Shown here: positions 12,301 to 26,047 of the stretch, piece by piece | Layout: every line of letters starts with the position of its first letter | Numbering within the stretch: the stretch's first letter is position 1 | Position numbers and translations under genes: made by a program | The notes under the pieces: model-generated | Database searches by the model: none | Told to the model about the DNA's origin: nothing | Seen by the model: only the letters and a program-made list of their open reading frames with translations | Assembly (NCBI RefSeq): GCF_001039355.2 | Contig: NW_019774292.1 | Coordinates: forward strand, 274,497-325,125 | Origin: Lingula anatina | Taxonomy: Eukaryota; Brachiopoda; Lingulata; Lingulida; Lingulidae | DNA: 50,629 nucleotides | Reading direction: 5' to 3'

Positions 12301-14140
12301 GTATTGATTGGATTTGTTTAGTTAAATGTGAAATATATACCGAAATCAGTTACTGTCATGATTTTACAGTGCTTTACTTAACTGTAAATCTCCTCCTTTC
12401 ATTTTTAGTGACGCTTACACGTACCTACCTGCAAAGAGACTGGATGCAACATCCGCCAAAGAAGATTCGCGTTTGACAGCGCCTGGACTCTTAACTAGAT
12501 TTTCTCGTTTGCCGAAGTTTATCTCCTTAAGCTATTGAAGCTTCTTGTTATTTGAAGGGTTTTTATATGGAATATGATATTCGTTGGTGGTTGTAATATT
12601 CTGCCTGAAAATGTGACTCAAACCGAAAAGCCAATTTATACATTTTTGAGCGGATAAATAGGTGTTAATGGAAATGGACTTAATTCATAATAATTGTCAA
12701 TCCCGTAAGTTACTGCGTTTATACTCTACGAGTGTGACATTCCCTAAGTCGTACGTATGCGGTACTCTATCTGCCCATAGTGTTTTAGTATTATTCCCAG
12801 AACCTGAAACTTCACTTTTGGAGATATTATTCAACGGAAATAATGCCTATACAAACATAACCTTGCTTGAGTGATCATAAAAAGACAGAAAAATTGTTAT
12901 TGCAAAAATAGCATGGGATGTTCTAATAGAGTAGTGCATATTGTACGATCCGTTTTCTGTCTGACGGTAAAATAGTGTGGGGAAAATCTGCATTTAGAAA
13001 CTTCACTGTCTTTAAAATCAATTTAATATTCTATCACGTTATATTACTTTGAATGCAAAATTTCGCATCTCATTGCGTAAAAACGTAGATGAATGCATAG
13101 ATTGTGTGTTCAGTAGAAGAGAACGAGATGTATTTGCGATAACCCAATAACACTGTCATCTCAGTTATAACACCTCAAATATTACATCTTTTTGATACTG
13201 AAAATCGCCCACGCCATTGCAGAATTATCCACACTTATTCAAACGATATTTTTAAAAATGTGAATGTGCGGTTGTGGCGCATTTGCTTAGAATATTTTTT
13301 TTTTTCTGTTTTCTGTGTTTTGGTGCCATGTGCCCGATTAAAGTGACACACCCATGTTTAGTGTTGAGAGTGGGTCAAAATGTTCGTATGGTTTAAAAAC
13401 GATGCAGCCAGGTGTGGGGTAGACACTTCTCTCCTTAACCAACTATTATTGCAGAATGAGAATATACACTGTGTGTTGTGTACATGCTAAAATGTTCCAA
13501 CTTGGAATACAGAATGGTTGTCGAAAAGTGATTTGGAGGGAATGTTTTGTTATGTCGACAGCTTTTTTCAATCTTGTCCAAATAGATTTTAAAACAAACT
13601 GATAAGAAATTTACAGAAAAATTTAATTGCATTATCATTCATGCTGATATTTGGTACACTTTTGCTTAATACTTACTGCAATCGCTCATTCAATATGGAA
13701 TTTATGAAGTTATCATCAAGAAGTATTTTGTATCTCAAACCTATATTATATCAATATTGTATTAATGATTACATTTTGATTGATTTGAATTTTTGCAGTC
13801 AAAAGTTTGTATGTCAGCATTTTATTTAGGGCAGATGCAAAGAATATGTCACATTTAAGTTAGATATGATGGACCTTTGCTTTTGTTAAAGAAACACTTG
13901 ACAATCCACAATTTAATGTTCTTATATGCCTTGCTTTTTTGTAACGCTCTGACATTGTTACTTTTGCATTGTTACTTTATGTATGAAAATCATTGCTTTA
14001 ATTGTTTAATTTCATTCAGACAATAATAAACGCATCATTACATTCGATCGTTCAAATTTTCAAAATGTATGGCATATTTTCTTCACCACTCCTACCATTC
14101 GTTTCATATTTCTGTAGTCCGTAATATGTCATGTTGCTGC
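9321..14140. other. Intergenic, nothing recognised
   Basis: Between the caveolin 3' end and the SINE-like piece I find no exon with splice support and no domain. A G-run lies at 9964-9976. Short frames such as 10379-10612 and 12662-12874 look random. Confidence 0.5.
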
Positions 14141-14149
14141 TATGTTCTT

Positions 14150-14285
14150 TTTCTTTTTGCAAAAAGGAATTTGCTGGGACCCAGAACCAAGCGGATTCGA
14201 ACCAGAGACCTCTCGTCTCTGAGGCAAGCGCGCTATCCACTCCCCTACGTCTTCCCACCCTCCCTCCTCGGGTAGACTTTCTTCT
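14150..14285 (-). repeat. tRNA-derived SINE head or tRNA pseudogene
   Basis: The minus strand carries a perfect B box GGTTCGAATCC and an A-box-like TAGGGGAGTGG about 45 bases upstream, with an anticodon-like loop CTCAGAG. The T stem and acceptor stem do not pair properly, so this is not a working tRNA. A T/A-rich stretch follows the head (14150-14170). It reads as a SINE head or retro-pseudogene; the tail and target duplication are unclear. Confidence 0.55.
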
Positions 14286-14933
14286 AATAGTAACCGAAAG
14301 AATTGCCCAAATGCCCTACGGTTATAGTAATTTCCCAAGTAATTGACCAAGGATTATAACTCCAACTGATTGGTTATGTCTTTGCCAATGAAAGTACTAA
14401 GACAGTGTGCATGTTTGGAAATAATTTATTAATAGCAAAATCAATATGTGTTCATTCATTTCAAAAGCGTCTCTCATTAAAGCTTGGTTGATATTCACAA
14501 ATAAAATGTCAACAAAAGTATTCGATTAAGGTTCATTTTATCAAAATAAAATTATGAAAAAGCACAGAACTTTTTAAGCATTTACTTTTGAAAGGCAATG
14601 GCTGGTCTAGTTCCAACTTAATCACCAACATAAAATGAACATGCAAAAACCAATAATTACTCGACATGGTACAGAATTTTTTAGAGTGCTCTCTTTCAAA
14701 ATACAAGGGGCTCTTTACATTAGTTTGATATGAAAAATATTGACCGATAATAGGAGTGCCCTTACATGTGCAATTTGTGAAACGTGGACAAAATTAATAA
14801 TCAAATGATGTATAAGCGTAACAGTGAAATGGGGATAAAATACTTCACAAATTTTATTTAGACAACACAGTATATAACACGTGCAATAATTAACTCCATC
14901 CTTAATCTATTCCTCTCACGGAAAGGAAACTAA

Positions 14934-15159
14934 CGCCCCATTTCCATAGATTTTTAGATCGATCTATCCCTGTGGGGAGTTTCAATAGATTACTGTCAGC
15001 TTGGCCGGTTTAAGCGTCTGTCCCGCCTACTAAAAGCTGTAAGGGGGTAATTAACTATGGTGCCCGCTCGGCTGACTGCAATTTAGCCTGAACCCCCAGG
15101 GTGTTAGGCCGATCTAAAACTTTATCTTTAGATCGATCTAAATCTCTGGGAAAGCACCC
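14934..15159 (-). mobile_element. Harbinger-like MITE, copy B (226 bp)
   Basis: This is the same element as copy A, inverted. Its ends pair (CATTTCCATAGAT...ATCTCTGGGAAAG), each followed inward by GATCGATC. It is flanked on both sides by TAA (14931-14933 and 15160-15162), a 3-bp target-site duplication. The shared core CCGCCTACTAAAAGCTGTAA then GGGGGTAATTAACTA matches copy A on the other strand. No coding sequence. Confidence 0.75.
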
Positions 15160-15162
15160 TAA

Positions 15163-17457
15163 GCACTCTCTTTGCAGGTAGTCACTGGAATAAAAATCCA
15201 TGGTAGGTGCAGTATGCCAAAGAACAGCAGGATTTGAAAACTTTGAAAAAATTCAATCACAGTCCCTTAATTTTTACTCAGAAGCTCGATTTTGTTCAGC
15301 ATGTTAATGTCACAAATATGTTATCTATACTTTACGATAACACGTTTCAAATATTATTTTCTACCAGCCTATATTTCTGAAAATGGATAGTATTAAACGC
15401 ACGACTAAATGTTTATCGAATTATCGATTGTGTTTTTTATAATGACATTTTCTCAACAAGGCAGTAAGTTCCCTAACTTCCAGTTATAATATCCCTTTTC
15501 TATCCGAGAACTTGAAACAAAACAAGCGACAAAAGTAAATAATAAGCGATTCTTAATTTCTAGTTTTTTGGGTAACTCTTTTATTGGAGAACGAGTGGTG
15601 CATCGTGCATTGTACGCCTTTGGAATAAAAAAATAATAGCAATGTTTCCAGAGTCCACAATGAGTGGGAGTATTTTTGGTTCTGCTGGGATCAAATTGAC
15701 AAATAAATTCTAGCAATTAATAAAAAGGGTTGACGTAACAAAAAATAAATAAATAAAATAAATAAATAATTTAAGGTCACATTGTCAACTTATCAGTAAG
15801 CTGGTTTAAAAATGAATTTTCATACGATTTCATACGATTTGAAGATTACTCGCCAGGATAGAATTAAAACGTAAAATTTTATGAAATTAATCATGAAACG
15901 GTCCAAAACATACATTAAGTGTTTTCGAGGTTGCTAGAATATTTTAGTAAACTTTCGCCATGTAAAAATGTTATTTCTTGATAATTACTTCTTCCAACAT
16001 ATAAAAAAAGATCAAATTGAGCTTAAAGATTTTTTTCAAGACTATCTGGCAATCTGTCCATAGCTATGCGTACTTTATTCGCACCAGCCTACCTGTATAT
16101 CAGTAAAGTCAACACTTCATGCCTTGCTGGAAAATATTACAAACAATAACATTTTACTAAGTAGAAATGCATATTAAGTCCCCATGCATAAAAAAATAAT
16201 AATGATTAAAAGAAGACATGTCTAAAGGCATAGGGGGTGATATTCATTATCGAATCGAAATAAATAGTTTTGTAACCGATAACCATTTAGCCTTTAATAT
16301 GCCACTTTTCAAATCTTATATATTTATTTGTGAAATACCTCATGATTGGTAAAGCAATGATCATCAAACACTATATAGAAAATACATCTGTATAGCGTTT
16401 TATTCAGAAACAGTGAAAATCCGTTCAAATAATATTTTGTGTCGTCAAATCGCCCCTATATATGCCTAAAAGCTCTATCAGTCACACAAACCAGTCTAAC
16501 TTTACTTTATCTCACAAAAACCATGGATTGCTACATTTTATTTCATTTGTAAAACTGTACCAAAATTAGTAATGAGCATACATGTACATGAATATATAAC
16601 TACAGGTGAACGTGTACCGTGTTCTTTAATTCGGAAATGGAAGACTATACCACTATACATGTTTCTACGTGTGTATACCATGTCATTTCATCCGGTAACC
16701 AAATGCCAATATTTTGAACAAGCCACTCCACAACTTTCTTTACCTCCATTACTATTTCCACGTCAAACTTTAACTGTTACAGTTGCTAATACTTTTATAT
16801 GCACTAACGGAGGTCTAATAGATAACATGATGTGCAAAGACATTTTTCATCCCCATGGAATATGGGCTGTGAACTTTTGTAGACGAAGCAAAATGTTACG
16901 TCTGGTAAATATCGGGGAATGGCCAAAACCACTGACAGCAGGCGCACATTTAAATGAATCACAAATAACACATCTTCAAATTCCTAATAATAGTAAAGAA
17001 AAACCATTATTTTGGATAGTTTAAAACCTGTATACTTAGTCCCTACACTGCACTGCATCCATTCCCTTCTGACTCGACCGGAACTGAAGGAAGTGGCATC
17101 TCTCTCTAGAGGGTAAGTTCAATTAGATGGGGGAGGGGGAGGTGTGATAAATTTGTCACCTTTTTAATAAACACTCACCATAATCTGGCAGATGAAACCG
17201 CATTTATAATGTCCTAAATTGAAAATAAATTGAACGCATCTGTGTTCAATATATTCAAAAAAAAAAAAAAAAAATTACTCAAAGGAGATAAATCTCACAA
17301 CCTTGTCCACCCAAAACTGAAGCGACATTATGTAGGTCACTATGGGTAGTGTTTGCCATGTTTGACAGATCAGACTGTACTGTAGCGCCATCTTGAGATG
17401 TAAATAAGCAATTATCGTCTCTACTGCAATTGGTTGAGCTGAACAAATTGTTTCAGA
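15163..17457. other. Intergenic; one unexplained 150-codon frame
   Basis: AT-rich DNA with A/T tetranucleotide runs (15740-15770) and a poly(A) run near 17258-17275. The only long frame is 16572-17024 (+, 150 codons). It contains no domain I recognise, and I see no splice sites that would tie it to a gene, so it is noted rather than called. Confidence 0.5.
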
Positions 17458-17463
17458 TTTATT
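17458..17463 (-). terminator. Candidate poly(A) signal of the SLC26 gene
   Basis: AATAAA on the minus strand, 434 bases beyond the predicted stop codon of the SLC26 gene. Confidence 0.4.
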
Positions 17464-17896
17464 AAGTTAATTCAAGAAATGAACTCGCAGGAAATTATTT
17501 GTAAATGTACAAAGTGTAAACATTTTTCTCTGTATAATAAAAATGCACTTGGATACCGATACTTCTTTCAAATATAAAAATGGCGATTAACTGTAAGTTA
17601 AATTGGAACGGGACTTTAAATAAAAACTGACAAATACAAGAGTAACATTGCGCCATTACACGTTAATGGCAAGAACTTTTCAATTGGAAAATATGTTTGA
17701 TCTTTCAGATACATCCTTTTGGAATCACTAAAATATATTTCTGTTTAGCAGTTTTGGTGCTTTTACTATAAAAAGTTTGACTATAAGTTAGCCTGCTTTT
17801 CAATGTAGTTGCTATCTGTACATGTTCGAGGACTGCTCATCGTGTGACTATGGTGGCAATCAGTCAGACGGTGGACCCATCATCTGCGGTTACAAA

Positions 17897-19435
17897 TCAT
17901 CTACAGCTGTCAAAGAAAGAAAAAACATTATGACCGGTTAAATGCAGCTTTATATTCTTTCAAATCAGTGATGTAATGACTGACAGGATTACGAACGTTA
18001 AGAAGCCGAGAAAAGGTTATAGGCGATAGTCTGCTAGCTATGGCATATATATGTGTGCTTCATAACTGCCAGGTTTTGGTTTTTTTTCAACTTTCATTTG
18101 ATGTCCAGTACCATTAAACAAGGTGTATATTTCATTATAATCAATTAATATTCTCATATTTCTATATACTAAAACCTAAGCAGCTAGTAGATGACTCCTT
18201 TATTTAACCGTGTATGTTACCTTTCCCTGGTGTTTTTCGCTCTCTCCATTGCGGCCATCACGGCATCATGAACCATGAAATATATAAAATCATCACCAAA
18301 CTTGTCACTAAAGTTGCTTTTCTGTAGCATATCTCTGATCTGGGCTGAAAAATATATAAAGTAAATTGCATCTTAGTGAACAATGCTAAATGATTAACAC
18401 CTTTACTTTGAGTTCAAGTGTACGACAAACATTAACCAATTGAAGTTTACCGTTTTAGAGCTAGAGGAATGTGAAGACGATTTTGCAAGAGTAGGCCTAT
18501 GTTATCAAGCATAGTTGGCTACACTCGGGGTAAACTTAATTCACGCACCAGTAGAGTTCTTTATTTACTTTAGATCTACAGGTATAGTGGAAAACGAATC
18601 AGTTTTCTAGCGTTTATAATTATGGCGTGATTTACATGTATATTCTGCGGGTTTCGTTTTTTTTTTTTTTTTTTTGCCTCTACCGTATGTCAAATTTATT
18701 CTAATTTCAGACCGGTTATCAACCAATCTAAGTATAAAAAGCGTTGTTACAAGGAAGAAAAAAACATTCACCGACTGGATTCGGAATTTTTTATATGCTT
18801 TCAACTCCACAATGGTCGGTGAAAAAAGCCTTTATCACTAACACAGGTCACAAAAATTACTGAAAATTGTTTTGCGTCCACATTAAGTTTCGTACAAGCG
18901 CGTGGCCCACCTACCTCTACACATAGCAAGCAGCACACAGATGTTGACTTTCTTGTATTCAGACATAACCTGCAAAGGCACATGAGATTTTTTTTTTTGT
19001 AAAAACACAGGTGATTATCCTGATATAAAATCCATGCTGCTCAAACGGCACTTGTGTATCATCTGTGTTAGTTTCCCTACCATTGCGGTGTCAATGACTT
19101 GATGTACTGATGTGGGACTTGCGTAATTTTCAATAAACTCAATAAAAATTTCATAGAAAATAAATATTCATTCCTATAAAACGTACACTCGTGTGCATAT
19201 AATATGCTTGTATGCTTGCACAGAATTCAAGGTACACATTTGAACAACATGTAGTTTTTTATGCCCATGCGTTGACCGTATTATGTACCGGTAGTTGGAC
19301 GGATATTCAAGACACCAACTAAAACCAGTGGTCTGGTTTTATAAAAACCTGTAAAAAGAAGAGACTGTTTGTGTTCCTTTATTTTTAAGCAATAAACGAA
19401 CCCCCTCCACATACCAGCCACACACAAATTTACTC

Positions 19436-19467
<32 letters not shown>

Positions 19468-22400
19468 CAACCATTTTACCTGTTTCAGCACCTTGATACC
19501 AACGTCATCTATAAACGTCATAGCTGAGCAGTCAAGTATGATGTAATTGATCGGAGGTTGCGCCACCCTGTTGCCAACCCTCTTCTCAGAATTTTCTGTG
19601 ATTTTTGTCGTTGCGACGTCCAGTACGAGTTCCTCTGTCGACTGACCAACACTAAGACCCTGGAAATGACCATTTACGTCCTTTGATATGTAACGTTCAA
19701 GGTACACTCCATGGGTTCGAAATCCCCCAAATGCTTATTCTGGGTCATCCACAGCTTCATATAAAACCTTTCATACGCTTATTTTTGGTCATCCACAGCT
19801 TCTTATAAAACCTTACATACGCATTAAACTGATTTAACCCCTTAAATAGAGAGTGCAGAGAGGTATAGATAAATAACTACGAGAAAACTGCTTATTTTCC
19901 CAGGAAATTCCATTTTAGTGGGTAAATCTCATGGAGCATACCTTTCATTAAATGTAAAGTTATTAACTCTAATATTTGACACTGACGGGGGGATTCAGAA
20001 GTTTCGTCCTCATACCAAGGACATCTTCAGGGATCTGTCACTACAAGTGACACTGCTGGTGGTAGGAATAAGAAATCAGGTCGCCCCTTTGACTTGGATG
20101 TGTTGGAAATGATGGAATGTTTTGCAAATTAGAGATGTAATTTTTAATATTAATTTCTCTTTGATTATTGTCGCAAAATAAATAATAAATGATAAACAGT
20201 TTTGAAATTATGAAAGTGGAATCAACTCTTTGAGCGATGTCGATTAGAAATGCGTATTCTGTATAACATAATTGGGCAGAATGGCAGGCCACGCGTACCC
20301 TAATGACGTAGAAACTGGTGTTTGCAGGTCAATTTGGCTCTGTCTGCACATTTGAAGGGTGCCAATACGCGACTTAAAGCAAGAGTGTGTGTACTAAAAC
20401 GTTTGGTCTTTTTCGAATGGCTAACCTTTTTATAACCATTTCACAAGATAAAAAAAAAAAAATAGTTCACCGTATCTTACACGTTGTGTCTGGTCATCTT
20501 CCCCCTCCTTCGCACTCTTGTCTTCACCTCTGTCCTGTGACGTCATCAAAAGTCCAGGGTCACATCCGGTGGCTGAGTACAGCTTGTGACTGAAGCGTTC
20601 AGCGTTTGCGTAGTACAGGGAAGATTCAAATCGGAATATCTTGATTCCAGGGTCTTGTATGGTCTAGGTGTAAAGAATATGTAGGTTTAAATCGGTATGG
20701 CTACCCGATAAAAGTGGTAATTTGAAAGCATATTTCAGTCTTATGCACATTCTTCTGCATTATCTATGTCGAGATTAGCACTACAGGGTATGGCAATTTC
20801 AATAGAAATTGTACAAAAATAGATTTGATCCAATTTGCTCATTATTTACGAGTTAAATAGTTATGGATTTTTTCATAATTATTATTAAATTATCCATTAT
20901 ATGCTTATCAAGGATTTAACCCCCCACTCCCCAACTCTACCCAAATTATACACCATGTAGACAGTAATACTTACATTCTCATAGGATTTGGTATCCACGT
21001 ATATTTCTGAATTCGGGACTCGTCCTAGCACAGATGACCTCGGCCTAAAATATAATTTCATGAAAATATGCAAATATACATACATTCATTGTATCTATTT
21101 ATGCATGGGTTTACAAGAATACCCAACTCATTTTCATTTCTTTAAAATTTGGTACCTTTGGTTGCTATTTTCTTTTGGTACATGATAAAAAAGATAAAAA
21201 AAAGATAACAATACATTCTGAGTACTTTAATGTAGCGACCCTCGTCACTGGGACACACTGTACAAAATGGCATGATTACCACTGAGTTCTAAACACAACA
21301 GTCACGAGAGAGAATCCAACTCCAACGATCAGACCCCAGTCCACGTTCAGTAGCACTACGGCCAGAAACGTAACAGTCCAGATAGCCTAGAAGATAAGAA
21401 CAGGATACCAAATTAACAAAATTAATAATGGCGGATATAGCGGAGGCACAGCGCCACGTGTTCCTCTTTAAGTCTCAGAGGTACATGCCATGCATCCCTT
21501 CTCTAAAATCAGTGATTAAATGAAAAATAAATGACGGGCGAAACTTAAAAGAATCAAGGTATTTTCCATCCTGTTGTCCTAAACTATGCATTTGTGACAT
21601 TTTTCGAACGGATCAAGGCAGGTCTTTTCTTGCCCCCCCCCCCCCCTTTAATCCAGATCCACAACTGATCGGTTATGTACACGGTAACACGATGATTTCT
21701 AACAGTGAATATAAAACTGCAGTTGCGTGAACCTTAGACATGATCACCATAGACGGAACCTCACAGCGCCCCGAAGGAAAAAAAACAATTAAATGGCATG
21801 CTCTATGACAAGTTAATCGATCAATGCAAAGACTATGACGGCGAATAATGGTATATTTTTCTCTAACGTATATATTCTTTACTTGTTGAGTTCGGGGTTA
21901 TCCGATTATCCGAGGAATATTGCCATGTGTCAAAAGATGAAATTACGTCCAATGTGTCAATAGTAACTACAATATAAGTGGCAATACTAATTGCGCTAGA
22001 AGTACCAAATAGTGAAGGTGGTATGGTGTATTGTGTTTGGTGTGACTGCGTGCATTATTTTTTGTAGCACAACCGTTAAAGTAATTATGTCAGATCCCTT
22101 ACAAAATCAAATTTTGAAATCCTCCAGAGTCTCCTTAAATCTTTGACCTGCAGGAACATGCCTTTCAGTGCCACGATGACGATGGAAGCAAGAACACACT
22201 GAAATGAAATATTGTTGCTGATAGTTTATATCAATCTTTATACCTTTGTCAAAGCATTATTGAAACGAGTTGCATGTCTACCTGTTGGAGAGAATATTTT
22301 TGTCATTTGAAATATTCTCGCTGTACTAAGTAAAACGATACTTTTGAAATATTTGAAATGAAATTACTCAACGATTTAGGGTTAAATACAAGTAAAATTA

Positions 22401-25400
22401 CATTAACAAAGGAGCAGACAAAAATATATACTTACTCTTGGAAGTGTCCTAAAAAGTGAGCCAGCAAATAGTATGACAATAAATATGAATAAACAGGAAA
22501 CCAAGCTTGCTACCTGAAATCACATTTCTTGACACATTCATACATGTATGACAAATGTGTTGAATGGAGTAAAAAATAATTTAAGTCACTGCCTAAAAAG
22601 TTATGTCGCAAAATGCCCATTTCTCAAAATTTGCCTAGAAATGGAAAGATAATATTGGCAAAATCTTATATATTTGTTTGTTTTTTTAGACTAATGCGTT
22701 GTGGTATACCTGGGTTCTTCCACCAGTTGTCTCCTGCACCAGACTTCTTGACATAGAAACACAGCACGGGAATGTGGAAAAAACAGAACCAACCACATTA
22801 CTCAATCCATAGGCAATAAGTTCCTGGAAATGTCCAAACAAACTGAATATTGTCCCATTTTGTATATGCAATCAGACGTCGCCATTTAACATTTGACAAT
22901 AGTATAACCGTATATAAAATTCACAATTGCTTTCCTGTACTTGATCACTTACTCCTTTAGACTTGTGCAGTCCAATGTGCTGGTTTTTGAGCATTCATGA
23001 GGATTGGTAGTTATGTAATTAACTACAATTGTAAACATTTCAAATTGCAGCAAGCCATTTTTAGTCTAAATGGCATACATCTTCGACTAATGGTAGTTCT
23101 TATTCGCCGGTTTAAGTTTGCAGGCACAACTGTCACAGAGACTAAATGTATAACTACTGCAATCGCCATTAAAACCAAGTGCACTGTTCCGTGCAAAAAA
23201 AAAAGTATAGCACCAAAAAAATTCATTTAAAGAAACATAACTGACCTGGGTAGCATCGATGGTGTACGCCTGATGCTGGGCCAGTATCTTTGCCATTGAC
23301 ACTGATATGGTGAATGCAACAATTGACACTCCAAAAGCATCCATTATCAAATTTGAGAAATGTTCTACAGGTGGCAGTGTAGGCTCTGGAATCCTGTAAA
23401 AGAGACCAAATATTGGTACCACGAACACTTAAAAAACACATGAGATAAACTTCTACTTATTATTTACACAGGTGGTTTCTTTTTATCGCCTTTGATATGG
23501 TGTCATATACAAAAGCCTTTGCAAAATGTATCACCTTATAACTCTATATCATCGTGTCTCTAAAACAATTAAATCTTGCAAAAGTGATTTTTTTATCGAT
23601 TGGTCACGGCTGAACTCTTATGTTGTCTATAACTTGAATTTTTATTAACGCGCTCGAACAAATATCTCGACCCCCAGAAGTATGAATCATTCGAATTCTA
23701 TTGTAGAAGTCTTCTCGTGGTGCAAATGCAAATTAACCAAAGGCAATGATGGTCCTTCTTAATGATAAGTATTCAAACAAGGTTATTTACACACACCGAC
23801 AACTCAAAATTGTTATTACCCTGTAGGAATGTACCCAACCACTGTCACCTTAAATTCCTCGTCTAGTTTAGCAAAGTAACATACAACTGTTGACACGATT
23901 ACCTGAAATAAGCATTCGTATACGAGTTATATAAGTGAGAGAAATAAATACTTTTCAGCCAGTACGTATCACATATCTAAGTTCAAGAGTTCAATATCAG
24001 AAAAGAATTACCCATTCACATACAAGGATCTGTAAAAATTCGTTCCTAGAATAGACAGAAATCTAAAAATTTACGAAAATTATATTCAAATAAAAGATCA
24101 CTTGTTGACCCAGGGTAGAAAAAATACAATACTCTTCCATTATCTTGGATTACCACATTGGTATTTGAAACTAATATATAAGAAGCCTTTTTTTTTCAAA
24201 ATATTGTTCTCTAAAAAAAATAAAAATCATCAAGTTTACGTATTAAGTTACAGCAAAACAGAAAAGCTCTTCAGCCAGAAATTTGGGTTTAATATTTAGG
24301 CCTAAGGTGTAGGCTAGCGCTACTCAAACTGAATAAGATTTGGCACAGTTAATTGAAGTGAATATTAGTCTATGTTATAAGCCGTGTCTTAATGGTTATA
24401 AAACAAGGCCAGGCCAATTTATCATTGAATTGGCCAGCGATTTACCTAGGTCAACAAATACAGGATTCAGGCCTACCCAACTCCCAGACTTGGCACCTAC
24501 GGACCGAGTCTGGTAGCTGGGTAGGCCTGGGATTAGGTCTAAATGTTAAGGTCTATTTGAGGACTAAATCCCGTTTGTGAAACAGGAAACAGGACACTTA
24601 TTTATTTGATCACTTACCACTATCAGCTCAATAGGCACCGGCATTTTCATTTTAGATTTGAACCTGGCATTGATGCATTCTTTGGTAAGTGCAAGAGCCA
24701 GAATACATATAACAGATGTCGTCAAAGCTGCAAGATTAGTCTGTGGAAGACTTTGGAAGAATTGGATGTAAAACTGAAATATGAAATTAAAATTTATCCA
24801 AATTCTAATAGTTTTAGATAAATTTATTCACCGTTTACTTTTAAACACTCTACATACATAATATTATATGCACGAAATGTCACACTACATGTCCCACACT
24901 ACAAAACAATGGTTAAGATAAATATAGGTCAATGTTTCAGACAACAAAGCAAGTATCACCTTTTTTCGTTTACGGTTCTTTTTTAAGCAATTTAAATTAC
25001 ATTTACTTTACCTTGACGAGTTTAAACGGATTGGTGACTTCTGACGCCTTAATACTGAGTCCAAAGACATGTTTTATCTGTGAAGAGAACACGTGACAGG
25101 CCGCCCCCGTGGTAAATCCACTAATTAGGGGGTCGGAGAGGTAGTTGGTGATAAAGCCAAGACGGAGAATTCCCTTCATCAACTGGAATTTTAAGAGATA
25201 ATTAGGTTTTAATAATTCAATAAAAATAACAGATGTATTAGTTAAGTTTCCTGAACTTTAGACCGTTAAGTTCTATCACTTTCCTTGCAGAAATAAAATA
25301 TTTAATCAAAGGGAATATATAAAACTATAGGGTCCATGTGTTTATCTGTTTTCACTTTAATAAAAGTAAATGTATCCATGATTCGACAATACATGAAGAC

Positions 25401-26012
25401 AAAAATGTTCACATCCTGTCACATATCTATAAGTACGTAAAAGCATATAATGTATATCTCTTATGAAGTAGAAGGTCTGAAACAGACATTGGCAAGCATG
25501 GTGTACTATGCTAATCTGTTATCAGCGAGTCGAATTTGCTTGACTGCGGGAACATTTCGGTTGACAAACTTCCCATGAAGTAATATATCATAATGAATAT
25601 GATAACTAATCGCTATACTCTCACCCATGGAGGATGAATGATAAGATAGAGCGAGATAAAGAATGGAGGATATATCACCTGCCAGAATCCAACCAACATG
25701 GCCAAAGCAGTTGCTACACCTATCTTGAAGTCCACGCACTCTTGGTTAGAGTTGGTATCGGCATCACATGTGATGTTTCCAGAAACTGGGGTGTCATTGG
25801 CAAAGCTTGAAACGTTTAAGATGTCAAGAGACGAAATAGGAGGTGTCCATGATACGGTTTGTCTGTCAACGACCGCTCCGGCCATGAGACAAACCACTGC
25901 CATTGTACCTAGCAATAAATAGAGTCAAAAGAGCTAAGTCCTTCAAACCGAATATATCAAATTGGTCAGAAATCTCATAGTCCTATATATTTGAAATTGG
26001 AAACTCGTGCTC

Positions 26013-26047
<35 letters not shown>

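Noticed and set aside
14150-14285. A tRNA gene (Leu CAG-like loop) on the minus strand
   Set aside because: The B box is perfect, but the T stem and acceptor stem do not pair and the anticodon stem has a mismatch; better seen as a SINE head or pseudogene.
25698-25922. 74-codon plus-strand frame
   Set aside because: Antisense to SLC26 exon 3; no independent support.
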